DNA of 64,000 bases from Zerene cesonia (Eukaryota; Arthropoda; Insecta; Lepidoptera; Pieridae). Under the pieces are notes generated by a model that was not told the DNA's origin, searched no databases, and saw only the letters and a program-made list of their open reading frames with translations. The position numbers were made by a program, and so were the translations under genes. Below are positions 35,544 through 49,062 of the stretch, one piece after another (within the stretch, counting starts at the first letter, position 1; every line of letters begins with the position of its first letter). Location: NCBI RefSeq assembly GCF_012273895.1, contig NW_024045135.1, positions 558,001-622,000 on the forward strand, read 5' to 3'.

Positions 35544-35931
35544 ATCACAAAAACTAACCGATATATAACTATAGATTTCACACTAAATACTTCTATAAGA
35601 TATTCCGGCCATGTTTCATTTGTTTATATTTGTCCTTCGACGACTTACAGTCACTGTCCTTAGATGCGAAGTACTGAAAATCGTGACGAGCTTACCTAAC
35701 TCGTAATAGCCTCGCTACAGTGAAAATATAAGGGTTTTCATAATTCTGAACAAAGTTCTTAGTACTTTATTAGTGATTTCGAGTGCGTTTCGAAAATAGT
35801 ACGAAGACAGTAACTTTTTTATAGAATTAAACCCGTTAGCAATAACTTGGCTAAGTGAAATCTTATTATGATATATACAATGTTCAAATTATGGCAACAA
35901 TGTATAAATGTAAAATCAAAGCTTTTAATGT

Positions 35932-35990
35932 AATAGCGGGCAACTATATTGATAGTTCCCTAATACTAAGCGATTACCACGGCCCATGAA
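35932..35990 (-). repeat. SINE-like family B, 3' end fragment
   Basis: The plus text TAATAGCGGGCAACTATATTG and CTAAGCGATTACCACGGCCCATGAA match the reversed end of the family with decay. Confidence 0.5.
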
Positions 35991-36499
35991 GATGACGTAC
36001 AAACAAACAAAATCAGTAATTCAAGTGTTAATTCAACAAGATCAACAATTACCCAATCAATCCTATCACAATAGAAAGCTTCCGTACGAAAAAAATAACT
36101 CGGTTGTACGTGGTCTGATATTCGAGATGAGACCGTAATTGAATTCTTTTCAATCACAAAGATATATTGAAATTGAAAACGAAGATAGTTCCACGCGACC
36201 ACGGCTTGCATAATCTGTGTAATTCAGTTCGTCTTGCTTTTGCACGGGTAATTAGAGAGGGACAGGAGAAAATTCAATATTCCGAAAATTTGTAGCAAGT
36301 ATTCTGTTGTTGCTGGAATTTATTGGTTTGTTTATTTTGTTGGGCTGTTGCCAGGGACGGATTTTAATTGTTAGAAACCCAAAACGTTATTAACACGAAA
36401 AGGCGCCTCTATAAAAAGATTGTAATCCAGTTGTAATATCATAGCAAAAACGCAAGTAAAGCGCTGCTAAACCTCAGCCTAATGTAAAGTACAATATTA

Positions 36500-36630
36500 A
36501 ACAGTAGTTTTTGTGTGTATATTTGTAATATTTTCACAAAAAAATTGCTGGACCATTAGAAAGCTGCATCCTCACTGAGTGACATGGGCTATATATTAAT
36601 TACCGTGGGCGAAGCCGAGGCGGACCGTCA
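36500..36630 (+). mobile_element. Helitron-like element, degraded
   Basis: TTTTCACAAAAAAATTGCTGGACC, TCACTGAGTGACATGGGCTATATA and ACCGTGGGCGAAGCCGAGGCGGACCG occur in the usual order. The final CTAGT is mutated to GTCA. Confidence 0.5.
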
Positions 36631-37089
36631 CACCTTCAACGACTTACCTTGCATGTCCATAACTACAAACACTAGAGCAACATTCACGGTATGAATACTG
36701 TACATTATCACAAAATTCAATTCAATTCTATATTATTCACAATTCGATGATCACGACTGGAGGGAGATGCGCACAATACTCAGAGGCCATAAACAGAGGC
36801 CCTGATTTCTTCGGAATAATTTGTTACAGACTGTATTGTGTATATTCTACGAATTCGACCCGACAAAGTTTCGGTTCGATTGAAGCCTGCGGTATGTTCG
36901 GTTTGGTTCGGGCCTAAATTGCTTTAGCGATCCCACCGTTTCTTTTAATCAATTTCATTTTGTACCAAGCGACTTGTGGATATTTGACTGTCAATCTGGA
37001 CGAATTACATATTCATCTATATTTACGAACTACATCTAATATATTATCTTACCATTTTAAGTGCTAACGTTAGATTACTTCCAGGATCA

Positions 37090-37296
37090 GAGCGGGGGAA
37101 TACGGGTAGTATTGAGGATAGGAATAAATGAATGGACTTGGAAGGGAAGGGAAAAGGACACTGTCTCCGGCTCTCTACTTGCGAATAAAACACAGTACCA
37201 TTCGCATGCAAGTATTCTACCACGATTCTTTATTGTTGTGGTATTTTTCCCGGTGCGAACTGGCCCAATCCGTGTTGAAGCTTTCTCAACTCCCAG
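37090..37296 (-). repeat. SINE-like family B, 5' half, degraded
   Basis: The purine-rich block leads to ACACTGTCTCCGGCTCTC, ACACAGTACCATTCGCATG, CCCGGTGCGAACTGGCCCAATCC and CTCAACTCCCA, which is the head of the family reversed. The 3' half is missing. Confidence 0.65.
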
Positions 37297-37766
37297 TTTC
37301 CACATTAAAAACATTACAAACATACGTTTATTTCTGTCTTTGTTTCCAATTAAAGGTGCTCGGGTAAAATCGAACACATTTAACACGTTCTATCAAACAG
37401 CAATTTAAAAGGAACTTAAACTGAACACATAACATCTAAACACGAACGTTATTAGAAACGTATTATTCCCGACTTTGCCCGCGATCCCCGGTAATTGTTC
37501 GAACTGAACCCAACGCCGGAAATATTGAGTCGAATTATTTTATCCTCTAAACGTGTTTGCTGTTAGGAACCTTATCGTTACGGAGTGTTTTTTATAGCCA
37601 ATATTTATGTAACTAGACAACAGTCCATGAACGTTGAATATGAAGTTATGACGGCAAAATTAGGTAGAATAGAAATTGAGTAAACTCAGTATATATTGTA
37701 GCAGTACATCTTATAAAAACTATTTGTACCATTGCTAATGTTGAACTAAGAATAATGTAACGCATA

Positions 37767-37969
37767 TCCTACTAATATCATAATAATGCGAAAGTTTGTA
37801 AGGTTGTGTGTGCGTTTGTTGCTCTTTCACGCAAAAACTACTGAACCGATTACAATAAACGTTGGTACGTAGACAGCTGGACAACTGGAATAACATTTAG
37901 GCAACTTTTTATCCTGATATTCCTACGGGATATGGACTTACGCGGGTTAAACCGCGGGGCGCAGCTAGT
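37767..37969 (+). mobile_element. Helitron-like element, main family, complete ends
   Basis: It starts TCCTACTAATATCATAATAATGCG after an A. It ends with CGCGGGTTAAACCGCG, GGGCGCAG, CTAG and T. The blocks for the TTTCACGCAAAAACTACTG and TGGAATAACAT segments are present. Confidence 0.88.
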
Positions 37970-38829
37970 ATATAATAAAATAACAAGAAACCGTGAAATA
38001 GTAGCAACATGGTTCATGCTCTGCTACTCACCATGAGTAGCAGAGCAGGAGGCCAGTTTCTTTTTCCTCATCCTTTCCTGCTTAAGAGGATCCAAACTGT
38101 TAATGATTTTATGTATATAGTAACACAAATATAATAATTTGTTGGAATATATTTTGACATAGAGTATACGAAAGCTTATTATAATATTATTGCCGAATAA
38201 TGCCTTAATGTAGATCAAGTGTAAATTTGTACGTACGTAACAAACTATGATCCAGAACTATTGATTAGTTTAGAACTAAGCGTTACCATATATTGTGATG
38301 AAGGGATGTGATTTTTTGTGATTCAATATATCAATTGGTACCAATGAACTGAATAACACTAACAATCAATCTTCTTTACAAAAGGGTCACCTACGTCCCT
38401 GGGGAGTTACCACAGGCACTCCAGATTGTAAAATGGGACTGTTTTATGGAATTATCGATTTAGGGATTGTTGGCTTAAATCAAGGTACCAACTTTACTAA
38501 CATTTCCGTATCAGAAAGTATATTCCAGTATCCGACTCGCTGTATTCAAATTGCAGAGGAATATAAAATTATGTTATTCGAGCTGTGCATTGAAAGTTAT
38601 ACGATGTTACATTAATAATTCAATAACGTTATCAAATATTCAGCTGGTAACGGAGAATCACGCCTTGGAAACCCTGCCAATGTGGTCGTTTATTCCTTTT
38701 GTCTGCCTTTTGATATACTATATAGTAGTCTATTGAAAGCACCATATATCAAGTGTGTTGTCTATAGTTATAGTCTATCTCAGTTCAAAATAGTGATGAA
38801 TTTGTAATGAATATTAATATCATCGCTAA
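37970..38829. other. Gene-free stretch with a perfect 14-bp hairpin
   Basis: No supported gene. The hairpin at 38017-38047 is followed by GGAGGCCAGTTTCTTTTTCCTCATCC, which may be a decayed family B piece. Confidence 0.5.
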
Positions 38830-38890
38830 ACACCGCTTGCCATCGGGCAACCTGCAAAAAATAGTATCTTTGCCGACTATGACATAAAAA
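38830..38890 (+). repeat. SINE-like family B, 3' end fragment
   Basis: CACCGCTTGCCATCGGGCAACC, TTTGCCGACTATGACATAAAAA. Confidence 0.5.
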
Positions 38891-39252
38891 TGACAAATAT
38901 CATAAAATTTGCGTCGTGGTTTACTCTCATTTGGGAGTTAGCTACCCTACTACGTCGTTAGAACTACATTTGAAGCGATGTAATTTAATTAAAAAAAAGG
39001 CAATACTAAAAATATTTACAATGGTGTTAAAAGCACATTAAATTTATTCTAATACTGAAAGCTGGCTACGAAAACCTTGTCCAGAAAAAATATAAGAGTT
39101 TTTTAAGCGCGCTTTATATAATTTATTGAGACGCGTCACGTGACATAGCTTTTAAGTGTCGGATGATCACAGCGCTTCGCCTCTTTTCTTTATGATAAGT
39201 AGTAATTTATGCTGGAACAGTTATGCGTATTTTTGTATTTAATATAATAGTT

Positions 39253-39326
39253 TACTAGCTGCGCCCCGCGGTTTCACCCGCGTAAGTCCGTACCCCGTAG
39301 GAATATCGGGGTAAAAGGATAGGACA
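39253..39326 (-). mobile_element. Helitron-like element, main family, reduced to its ends
   Basis: The plus text starts ACTAGCTGCGCCCCGCGGTTTCACCCGCG, and reaches TATCGGGGTAAAA. There it joins directly to GGATAGGAC, which resembles the opposite terminus. Roughly 130 bases of interior are gone. Confidence 0.7.
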
Positions 39327-40557
39327 GTGTTTTTATTTTGTCCCATTATAAAATCTGAAGTGTTACTTCCCTTCATGGTACGTTAGAACCCTTTTTTATA
39401 GTAAAAGAATTACTGCTTACTAAAGAAAATATTATCATCAATAATATCCTGCAATGGCATGCCCTCATTTTAACAATCAGTTCAAATCAGCATAATAAAA
39501 TTCATCCTTCCATCCAAAGAACTGATAAAAATCAAGATGCTATTAAGCAAATGCACAGATAACGAATCTCTTTACTTATATATGGAGGGAACGAGTCAAA
39601 CCATTTTCTGATTACATCCGACTAAGCCGGAATACCAAACGAATTCTCAGCTCAACGCATCAAATTCAACACGTAATATTCTGCTAAATTTTAACCAAAA
39701 TTTTCCGAACTCAATTTAAGCGAACTTTTCCACTGAATTCTGGAACAAAGCCGACTAGTCGTCCATTCGTTGGGAAACTGTAACGTTTTCAAATGTCCAC
39801 AACTGATTCACCATTTTTCTTCGTAGCCCATGGGCTTTTAACAAAAACCTGAAGTTCACTGGATAAATGGAACCGACTTCGGACCTTAGAACGTTATATA
39901 AGCGTTAACGTTTATCTATATAAATAAAGGAAGTTTTTAGCATTTTATCAAGAAATGAGTCTGCAACCATAAATTATGCACGCGGAATTAGTAAGGAATT
40001 AACAATAATACATTATTTGTGTGGAGATTGCGTGCGTCATTAATTCAATCTGAGACATTTTAGACTATAAAATAAAATTAAAAATACTGCTTAATAAACA
40101 AGGGGCAAGACCAAAAACTTATTCAAAATATTATTCAATGTAAACTAAAAAAAAATCTGTCTATGCACTCATAATCAGTACAGTCTCTAATATTGATTTA
40201 ATGTTTATCCATTACAAAAACCTCCAAAAACGTTACGTTTCAAAAATGTTCGTGTAGATGTGAATATAAAATAATGTACTTATTGTTTCTAAACAAATTG
40301 TAGCAGTGAACTACGGGCAATTACAAATGATAGAGCCAGTCTGGACAAAAACTCGTGACATTCCCATCCTGAGGTCTGCGCTCTGATTGATGGAACCGCC
40401 TTATTGTTAATCGACACGACTACAACACGACTACAACACGACTTGACAAGACAAGTTTTTCGTTACGATTTTCTAGTAAATAATAAATAGGTTTGCATGA
40501 CCCATTATAACACATTGATATGACGATGTATCTAAAGATTGTTGTTATTGCAGTCAC
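39327..40557. other. Gene-free stretch
   Basis: No gene and no clear repeat except the doublet ACGACTACAACACGACTACAACACGACTTGAC near 40413-40446. Confidence 0.45.
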
Positions 40558-40648
40558 GAATGAAATACACATCCAACGGTGAGAGAATTTTGAAAAATGT
40601 ACGGAAGTTCAAACAAACGCTTGAGCTTTATATTAATAGTATAGGTTT
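40558..40648 (-). mobile_element. Helitron-like element, second interior type, fragment
   Basis: The plus text has ACACATCCAACGGTGAGAGAATTTTG, AAGTTCAAACAAACGC and TTGAGCTTTATATTAATAGTATA. Confidence 0.45.
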
Positions 40649-41280
40649 TTTAAAACCTTGATGCAAACATAACTAAGGCATGCATCAAATGTATGAACCA
40701 AGTTGGTAGTACCTAATATACTTATAATAATTTTAAACAAACAATTAAAGCCATGTTTAATTTGTTAGAACTTAACGAAAATTTAATTGGACTACGTAGC
40801 AGGCACCAGCTTTCTAATAGAAAGAATCATAATAATCGTTTCTCCCAGTGAAAAGTTAGGAGGTAACTAACACAATAAAGTAGTCTAATTTCTAACCTCC
40901 TTTTTTGAGTCGGTTGAAAATGGAAGAATATTAATTTGCTGAATATTCTGTTGCATTATTCATATCAAGAGAAAAATATTAATTTAACTAGCTCTGCATT
41001 TCAGTGCATAACGATTTAATTAAACGTCTAATTAATAATGTATTTCGATTCCGTTATTATGTGTAGAAATAACAATGTAAATGAACATTTTTATGCACAT
41101 TTTTATAGAGAAATATATAAAATAATAGAAAGACATTGCCCAAGCATTACTATGAAACTTGAAAAAATATACTGCATTAATTTTAATTGAATATCGTGTG
41201 TTATAAATCATCTCATACGATTTTAGTGAACGTCGATCACAATATTATAATATTAATTCAGAATTAATGACAGATTCAGT

Positions 41281-41628
41281 TTTTTTTTTATTTTTTTACG
41301 TTATGATACAGTCGGCAATGGAGCTGGTGGGACGCCTGATGGTAAGCGCTACCACCGCCCATAAACATTTGGATAGGCATAAAGTCCATTGCAGACCTTA
41401 CGCCTCTACTAATGGATTGCCGACTTTTAGGGAAGGGATAACGAAAGGATTGGCGATAGGAATAAAGGAAAGGACTGGGAAGCTTAAATAAAAGGATTTG
41501 GGCCTCCGGCTCCCCCCCACTCACCGAACGAAACTCAGCAGAATGCTATTTTACGCTGCTCTTCTGTGGGGGTGTGGTATTTCCTCGCGATCTGGCCCAA
41601 TTCGTGCCGAAGCGTGCTCGACTACGAC
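41281..41628 (-). repeat. SINE-like family B, full-length copy
   Basis: The plus text runs from a T-rich tail (41281-41297) and CAGTCGGCAATGGAGCTGG to GGCCCAATTCGTGCCGAAGC and GTGCTCGACTACGACA. The family hairpin is at 41367-41386 and 41394-41413, with some mismatches. It is close in sequence to the 27875-28214 copy. Confidence 0.85.
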
Positions 41629-43661
41629 ATATAAGTAATATGTAATATGTAAATCCATATAAATAAATATAAAAACACACTTAGCAAATAAGTTTAATCG
41701 CACGTTTCGTGATGAATGATTCTTGATAGTGGAAACACCATCGTTTCTTTTTCATCTCTCGCTATACAAAAATCGGTTACCATGTGTCTTAATGCAGCTT
41801 ATACCAATGTAGGAAAGTGATATACCTTGCTCTTTCTGTTTTCCACAACCGAATTAGGACTGTTTTAAAACGTCACGGACATCCCCAAGGACATTATAAA
41901 TTAAAAAGTGCGATGACATGTGGCTAGCGTGGCGGATTAACGCCCGAACCCTCGAGGCCTGTGTCCCTGTAGTAAATACTTACTGCATAATACAATATAG
42001 GTTGATGATGAAATAATTTTGATATGATTATTATTTATCTGATTTTCTCAGAATAACTGTTTTTTTTTGTTTTTTATTCGATAACTGCGTGGTATTTGAG
42101 AAACAAACTTTAATTTTATTATCTGGAGTAGCTAGTACTTTCTCACCCAGTAACATCGGTGACTTTTTTGTAGAAATTTATGATTGTGCTACTCATATAT
42201 GGTAGGCGTTAGGTTTAAAAACTGTTGTACGTAAGTCCTGTATCGAGTTTGAAGTAATCTCTGTTCCAAATTTAAATAATATATTATGCTTAATTTACAG
42301 AAGGATATCTAATTGGTGCTAATTGTGATTAAAACAAGGCCAATAAAAAAAGTTTCTTAGTTCTATAGAAGTTTAGCCGTTCAGACAATAATGGGGCTGG
42401 GAACTTAGTAACTAAAATTGATACTAGTTATCATTCCCAGACGTTAGTAAAACAAACAGATAAGTTCGTATTTAATGAGAAAATACAGCTAAAGTTGGAT
42501 AATGTTTATGCAAAGACTGCTAACATAGTAGATATTTAAATAACAATATGGATCGGGCGAAATCAGTTCTGTATTATTTTTTTATTTCTATTTATAGATA
42601 TTGTTAAAATTTAAATTACTCCTAGAGATGTACCCAAGCACCAACATAATTTAACAATTAGTTTATAACCATTTTGTAAAGCGCGATACATTTCTTTCTA
42701 TTGCCCACTAATACATAAAAAATTATAGTCTAGATGGTTAAATAATGTGAGACCTTTTTTCTTTATGATTTAGTAAAGTCTTTGTCCCTTTAAACGGGAC
42801 AAATGCATTTAAAATCTGTTACTAATTCACTTTTTAAGGGCCAGTATGAATTTTGCCAAATCGAGACTTGTGTTTTTCGCCTTTGTCTCAGTAAGCGGTA
42901 TAACAGTTGTTATTACTAAATTTACATAATAAACAACTGGTTTAATTACCTTTAAAATGTTAAACCCAAATCGTATATAAATCGCTTTTAACTTGGAAAA
43001 CTTTAATGTATAAATTGTACGAAAAATATCTATTCACGTTATTGCTTTCGCAATAAATCATTGGTTCTCTTAAAACTGAACGCCTGAAAACTCGGATATA
43101 ATATTTCGTCTCGAGAAATGTCGGTTTAATATCGCGAATTTGCTTCAACTTTGAGCAGTTGGTGTAAAATTTCAAAGATATGGATTTAAGGGAATGATAG
43201 GTTTAAATTTATTGCCGGGGGATAAGATTTTTTATGATGAATCGCATTTAGAGCTATGCAACGTATTGTAACATCACAGAACAATCAAGATTATGTGAAT
43301 GAATTTAACAAGACATTCCTGTTCCATTAAACTGTTTCACGTTATTTGAGTACTATCTAAGGGATATAAGTTTCAAGATGTAGCTCATATTCATCTAGGT
43401 ACACCAATACTTTACGCCGCAGTAAAACATGATCAAAACAATAAAAATTTTACAGTCGAGTCCACTCGTTTCATATACCGGATTAATATCGCAGTTTAAG
43501 AAAAAACTAACAAAGCCACTTCGCTTTTATTACTCACGGAGAGTTTATTAAGTTTGCGAACGATTTTCAAAGTTTATTAAAGGATTTTAAAGTTTATTAC
43601 GAAACTTTTACGTCTACTAACGTAATTGAATCATGTGTAGAATTCATTGATTTATGTAGAT
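41629..43661. other. Gene-free stretch
   Basis: No gene or clear repeat, apart from a short match (CCAATGTAGGAAAGTGATATA to TTAGGACTGTTTTA, 41805-41864) to the 1985 and 21620 fragments. Confidence 0.4.
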
Positions 43662-43849
43662 ACTAGCCCGCCTGCGGCTTCGCTCGCATTGTCAAAGGAA
43701 TTGTAAACAGTCACCGAGTTCTCCCCGTATATCCTTCTTAGGCTTAAAAATATCTCCATTCCAAATTTCATCCAAATCGGTTCTCTGTTTTAGGCGGGAA
43801 GAAGAGACAGATAAAAAGATAGAGTTACTTTCGCATATATTATATTAGA
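43662..43849 (-). mobile_element. Helitron-like element, another interior type
   Basis: The plus text starts ACTAGCCCGCCTGCGGCTTCGCTCGC (CTAG end reversed). It has CATTCCAAATTTCATCCAAATCGG and GAGTTACTTTCGCATATATTATATTAGA, the reversed start. Confidence 0.65.
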
Positions 43850-46800
43850 CACGATTTATTTTTCACAAACGAATTGTCCATTTGTTCTGCATCTAAACAC
43901 AACTAAGTTAATGTTTAACTATCACAAACAGATTCCGAATGACTTTAACTAATTAAAACTTTGCTATATTTGCCTGAACTGCATACAAAGTTAACATTAC
44001 GCTAATTCCATTGAATTAAAAGACAAATAAATGGTTTGTATTGATTTGTAAATGAACATAGTTTGAAGGGTTAGAATTGCTTATTTGTGCCTCACTTTGG
44101 GTCGAACGGACCCTATAATATTAGATGCCATAAGCGTATTGGGAATTCCGAAAGTGTTTTCCTTATTGTTCATATCATATTATGTGGGTGTTTTTGATTG
44201 ACTTTACATTCTATCCTATTCTATTTATAGCAATGTTATTTTATGTTTCTATTATTATTTTACAAGCAAAAAGCACGATACTTATGGGAGGCTCGGAATG
44301 TCCCTTCTTCTCCTCTTCACTCATCGCTTCACCCATTAGAAAGACTGCACCAATGACCACTGTAAGTGAGAGTGACTCTCTCACTTAAAAGTCAAATTAT
44401 AGACAATTCGAATGATGCATTTCGAACTGGAGTTTGGGGCAGCTAAAAACAAACACAGATGATACAATATCCCGTATTAGCATGGTTTTATTCCTTTTAT
44501 TAATTATTTATTAAAATTTCGCATGTCAACTATTCAATTGCTCTGTAACCGTCCCACGAATACATAGCTAAAATTGTATTGAGTCATCATTGGGAAATAA
44601 ACGCATATCGGGTAAGGCTGGTGGTTTAATTTCTACAAAAAGGGACGTCGCTTTTATCAAATTTAACCCCAACACGCATTCATCGTTATTTATTAATTCA
44701 GGACAACTTAGAAAACAGACAATACATTATTAACTATGAAAAATATAAATACATATTATGTAGTTTTATTTACAAATTGCCACGGCTTGATATTGCTTAA
44801 TAATGCGTAACATAGACATTTAGTTGTATATTTTAAATCACACATTCTAAATCAAACTATGTAAACCTCTGTACCAAGTGGGCGGTCAGTATATGTATGT
44901 ATGGTATAGATATGGTATAGTCTGATTATGTTTATACAAGCTGGAGCCATATATTGTCTTTACACACATTATTAATTTGGTTATAAGTGCGGCATATTAG
45001 TAATAAAATCACAGGTCCACTCCTAACGCTTCTTAATATTTACTAAAAGAAAATAGATTGTATTTATGCGACTGAAACGAAACCGCAAAAGTCATTCATA
45101 ACAGTCCGCTCATCGGCGAGTGGACGATTTATCATAAAAGTGACTGCATCGATTCAAACGGATTCTAAGAAGTTTTTATGAAAGGCTTCGTGTTGCTAGA
45201 TAATGGTTTTCAAACGCTGGTTTTCCACTTGTAGTTCTTTTGATATCTACCACGGATTAAATGTGAATAAATACTATAATAGTTATAGTAACAGAACTTA
45301 TGATAAATTTTAATTATGTGTTTAATTCTATAGGTTAGTCAACTTACGTGCATTCTTTACTGTAAATCTAATGACACGTTATGAAAGTATGATGATGTAC
45401 TCATATGAGAGTGTAAAAGGTGCACCGAAAGATTTGGTGACAATGCATGTCTTTCAACATCAACTGATAACGTCGTTTACTCGATAACTGATAGCACACA
45501 TATCCTGTTTTTTGCAATATTTGAAACTAGAGTGAACCAAAGGCGGGTCATGCGGTTAATTTATCTCCCAGATAAAATTCTTTAACTATTCGAGATAATT
45601 CTCTTAGTCCTACAACTATGATCATTACCCAAATGACTATAAAACGCAAAGGCGCGTATACATCAGCGTCTTAATTAAGATTTCTCGACGAAAACAGAGG
45701 GACGGAGAGATTCATTTGCTTAATTCCGCATTAATTTATTTGGCACGTTTTTTCTCCGAGTTGGACCGGGATGCGCAAAGTTTAGATTGCTTTCGTGATA
45801 TTAATTGGCTGAGATTAAAGTGTTTGCTACAAGAACGGATGTTGGAGGATCATCCGGGTTCTAAAATGAGCGAGTTTATGAGTGTGAGGAAGTTTAAAGT
45901 TTATCGTTGTGTGCAGCTATGGTTGCATATTATGTACTTTGACATGTAGGTGGATTTGGTTCGCAGCCGAATCAGAGTGGTAGCAAAAATATTAGAAAAA
46001 AAAAGTTATGTCACAGCCAGTAATAGGTTATTATGTACGTACAGTTTTATTATGTTTCACTCTTTAGTATAATAAGAAAGGAATACATTACGGAAAATCG
46101 TATCATTCTTATAATTTTTCATATTAAGGTCGTCATGTTTAACGATCAGTCTTCTAGGTAAGTTCGCTTCATCTTATACAAGCAAGGTCAAGCGCTTCCC
46201 TATTATTCATAAATAAATGAAAAATAAAATGATAAAAGGATCAAGCAAAATAATCGCATTTCAACTCGAGCTATCGGAATAATATATGTATTTTGTTGCT
46301 GAGATTAAAATAAAACGTAATTATAATTTACTGCACTTTTAATAAAACATATAATTCAACTATATTTCCTGTTATAAAGTCAAGACATCAACAACAAATA
46401 ATACTTGTTTAATTAAAAAGAAAATCAATGCAAATAAACCTTCCGATAAATTTCCTCTAATTGTAAATAATTGCGTTTCAAATCACTGATTCGATGTGAA
46501 AAGCATCGTATTTCGGCACATATTAGATGAGAAACTTCAGAAGGGTGCTGGTTTAACTACAGACAGTCCGCTTTGTAGGAAATTAGAAACCACATTGAGA
46601 CAATTCGATTGGTACAGTTTTTATGTCATTTGAAATCAACAGTGAGCTGAATATTAGTTTGATCGTAATGAATCTGAGAATGTACTATGATTATACACGA
46701 CTGTGCAGCATATTTGATGTAGACAGATGATAAGAAATCGCAGCCAGTCACAAAGACCATTAACAAAGTGAGGATAGTTGAGTTGAACATTTCAAGTGAC

Positions 46801-47330
46801 GTTTTATAGGGTACGACATCTAAACAAGTTTTAACGGCAATATTTATTTTTACAAAAAAAAAAAAAAACCTAAATCGCCCTGAAATTGTTAGAACTAGAC
46901 CAAATTTAAATATCAATTATTATACATACAGTCGAGTTGATTATTTCCTTTTATTTGAAGTTGTTTGATAAGTGACAATGGATAATTACTCATCCGAAAA
47001 AAATGCATTTGACTGTTAATTATAATTTACATAATGTGTCATGACAGAGAGATGTACCTTTTCTTACAAACATAAAATACTTCAGCACAATACAATATTT
47101 ATTGTTCAATTCATTTAAGACTTGAGACTTTTAAACAACTGACTTTTAAGTTTTAGATGTCGAGAAAGTCGACGTCTGATTCTGAGAAATTGAAGTCTTG
47201 TTCAACAAAATTTGTCACCACATAAGATGCCTGTCTGTCAGAATGAGAATTGGAATCGTTTTATATCTATTTTATTATTTATTTCTTTGCAGTGATGACT
47301 AAATGTAGGGTTTGCAGATACAATAGTAAC
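43850..47330. other. Gene-free stretch
   Basis: No supported gene. A 77-codon open frame at 45716-45949 lies in AT-rich DNA and has no recognisable domain. Confidence 0.45.
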
Positions 47331-47636
47331 ATCATCAGCCCATAATATTTGTTCCCACTATACAAACAGGTCCTTGCTATGACTTTGATGGGTAAGGCCG
47401 TATCAACTACGCTGGCCAAGGGTGGGTTGGCAGAAGTTGTCGTGAAACTTTTGATTCTTGGACATGCCGGTTTCGTCACGATGTTTACCTTCACAGTTAC
47501 AATTAGTAATGATGTGGATAGCGTGCAGAGCAAATTCAAAAATTCAAAGATTTATTTCGATTTTCACCTGGTCGAAACTCCGACTCATCGATATGAGTCC
47601 GAGGTACTCGAGGTCCGAGTCTTCTTTATAACAATA
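47331..47636 (-). repeat. tRNA-headed SINE family D, diverged full-length copy
   Basis: On the minus strand a decayed tRNA-like head (about 47628-47566, TCGGACCTCGAGTACC and GGAGTTTCGACCAGG) leads into the body (AAACCGGCATGTCCAAGAATC, CTGCCAACCCACCCTTGG). It ends in GGGCTGATGATG. Confidence 0.75.
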
Positions 47637-48263
47637 ATATAAACAGTAGGTACCAATAAAAGATACTTTCATTCAACTCGGACATAAATCTTTTAGTTTA
47701 ATCGCATGGAATTTAATAATAAAAACATTCAAGTCGTGCACTCAGCACCCAATGAAAGAACCGGCGAGTGCCCCTCTGATACATTTTTCTTTTCAAAAAT
47801 ATTTGTATTCAATGCACACTCCATAACTTTAAGAGTTCGAAAGGGTAGCTAATTAAACACTGACAGCTTTTTCATTACGCGACGACTTATTGGATCCTCA
47901 TGAAAGTGTTCTTTATTTTTTGAACTTCCAATAGCAGTTAAATCGTGGTAATTTTGTAGATAAGAAAGTATTGAGAATGAACGTCTTATGGCACTTAAAT
48001 GTTATTGAATTTCTTTTGAAAGCGGAGTTTATGGGGCAAAGTTTCGCGTTATCAAGATAGTGGCCAGAATAAATACTGGAAGCAAATAAAATTTTAATTC
48101 ATTTAAATATTTAAACGATGGCAAGCTGTTGATATGGTAGTCTTAGCACAGAATTGATTATTGTTGAAAAAATATCGTGGTGATTCTTTTTAAATTTCTA
48201 AATATGTCGTTTGCGTTAGAATAGTGGGAATTTTCAAAACAATTAAATACAATTAAATTTAAA

Positions 48264-48292
48264 AATTTTGATTTGATTTGATTTGATTTTTC
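48264..48292. repeat. (TTTGA)n short tandem repeat
   Basis: Four to five TTTGA units in TTTTGATTTGATTTGATTTG. Confidence 0.8.
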
Positions 48293-48944
48293 TTTAATAT
48301 GCATTCCTTAATGCGTTATTTTGTCTTGAGAACTTAAATATGTATAGAAAACACCCATAAATAGTAGGTTCTATTTGAGAATTTGCCATAAAAATGTAAT
48401 GTAATGCAAAAGTAATATTAAAACAGAGCAATATCGAAATGTTAGGTACTGAAAACATTACAGAAGGACCATGAAATAATGTATGCATACTTTCAATGTG
48501 TCAACCAAACTCCCAAGCTCTGTAAACTTAACCTAATTCATATGCACGCCGGATCATACATTTGAGCAGTTATTGGCAGTTCAGAATTAGTTTCTCTTAG
48601 TTGCCATGAATCCATTTGTTTGCAAATCTGTTTGAACAACGTACAAACTGACTAATACATTGCTCCTTGTATAATCTACGTTTCAACCGAATATATTAAT
48701 ATTCGGCAGATTATATGACTACGTTATTTGCGTTCCGTTTTACGGTATCGCCTTTTACAGGATTAATCAATAGCATTTACGGATCCATAACATTTGCATT
48801 GAGGAAAGTTTGTTATTAAGGATAATATGAAACGGTGATATATTTACATATAATTAAAAATAATATATTATAATAGTTTAAAAGAACTAAAAAACACGCT
48901 TTTATCTTATTTTGCAAATTGAAAAATGGAATAATTTTATCAAA

Positions 48945-49062
48945 TTAGTGTATTGTCATCGGTCCTCAATAAATCTACAAAGTTTGAACGAAATCTGGCC
49001 GTTTAAAGTGGGTCAAAATCGCGCCCAAAGAAGTCGGTTACAAACAAACATACAGGTGAAGC
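48945..49062 (+). repeat. Interspersed repeat, probable LINE 3' fragment
   Basis: CATCGGTCCTCAATAAATCTAC, AAGTTTGAACGAAATCTGGCC, GTCAAAATCGCGCCCAAAG and GGTTACAAACAAACATACAGG form a block I associate with insect LINE 3' ends. A short related piece is at 51297-51333. Confidence 0.4.

Noticed and set aside
45716..45949. 77-codon open frame on the plus strand (MLNSALIYLARFFSELDRD...)
   Set aside because: No domain recognised and no splice or promoter context. Length is within chance.
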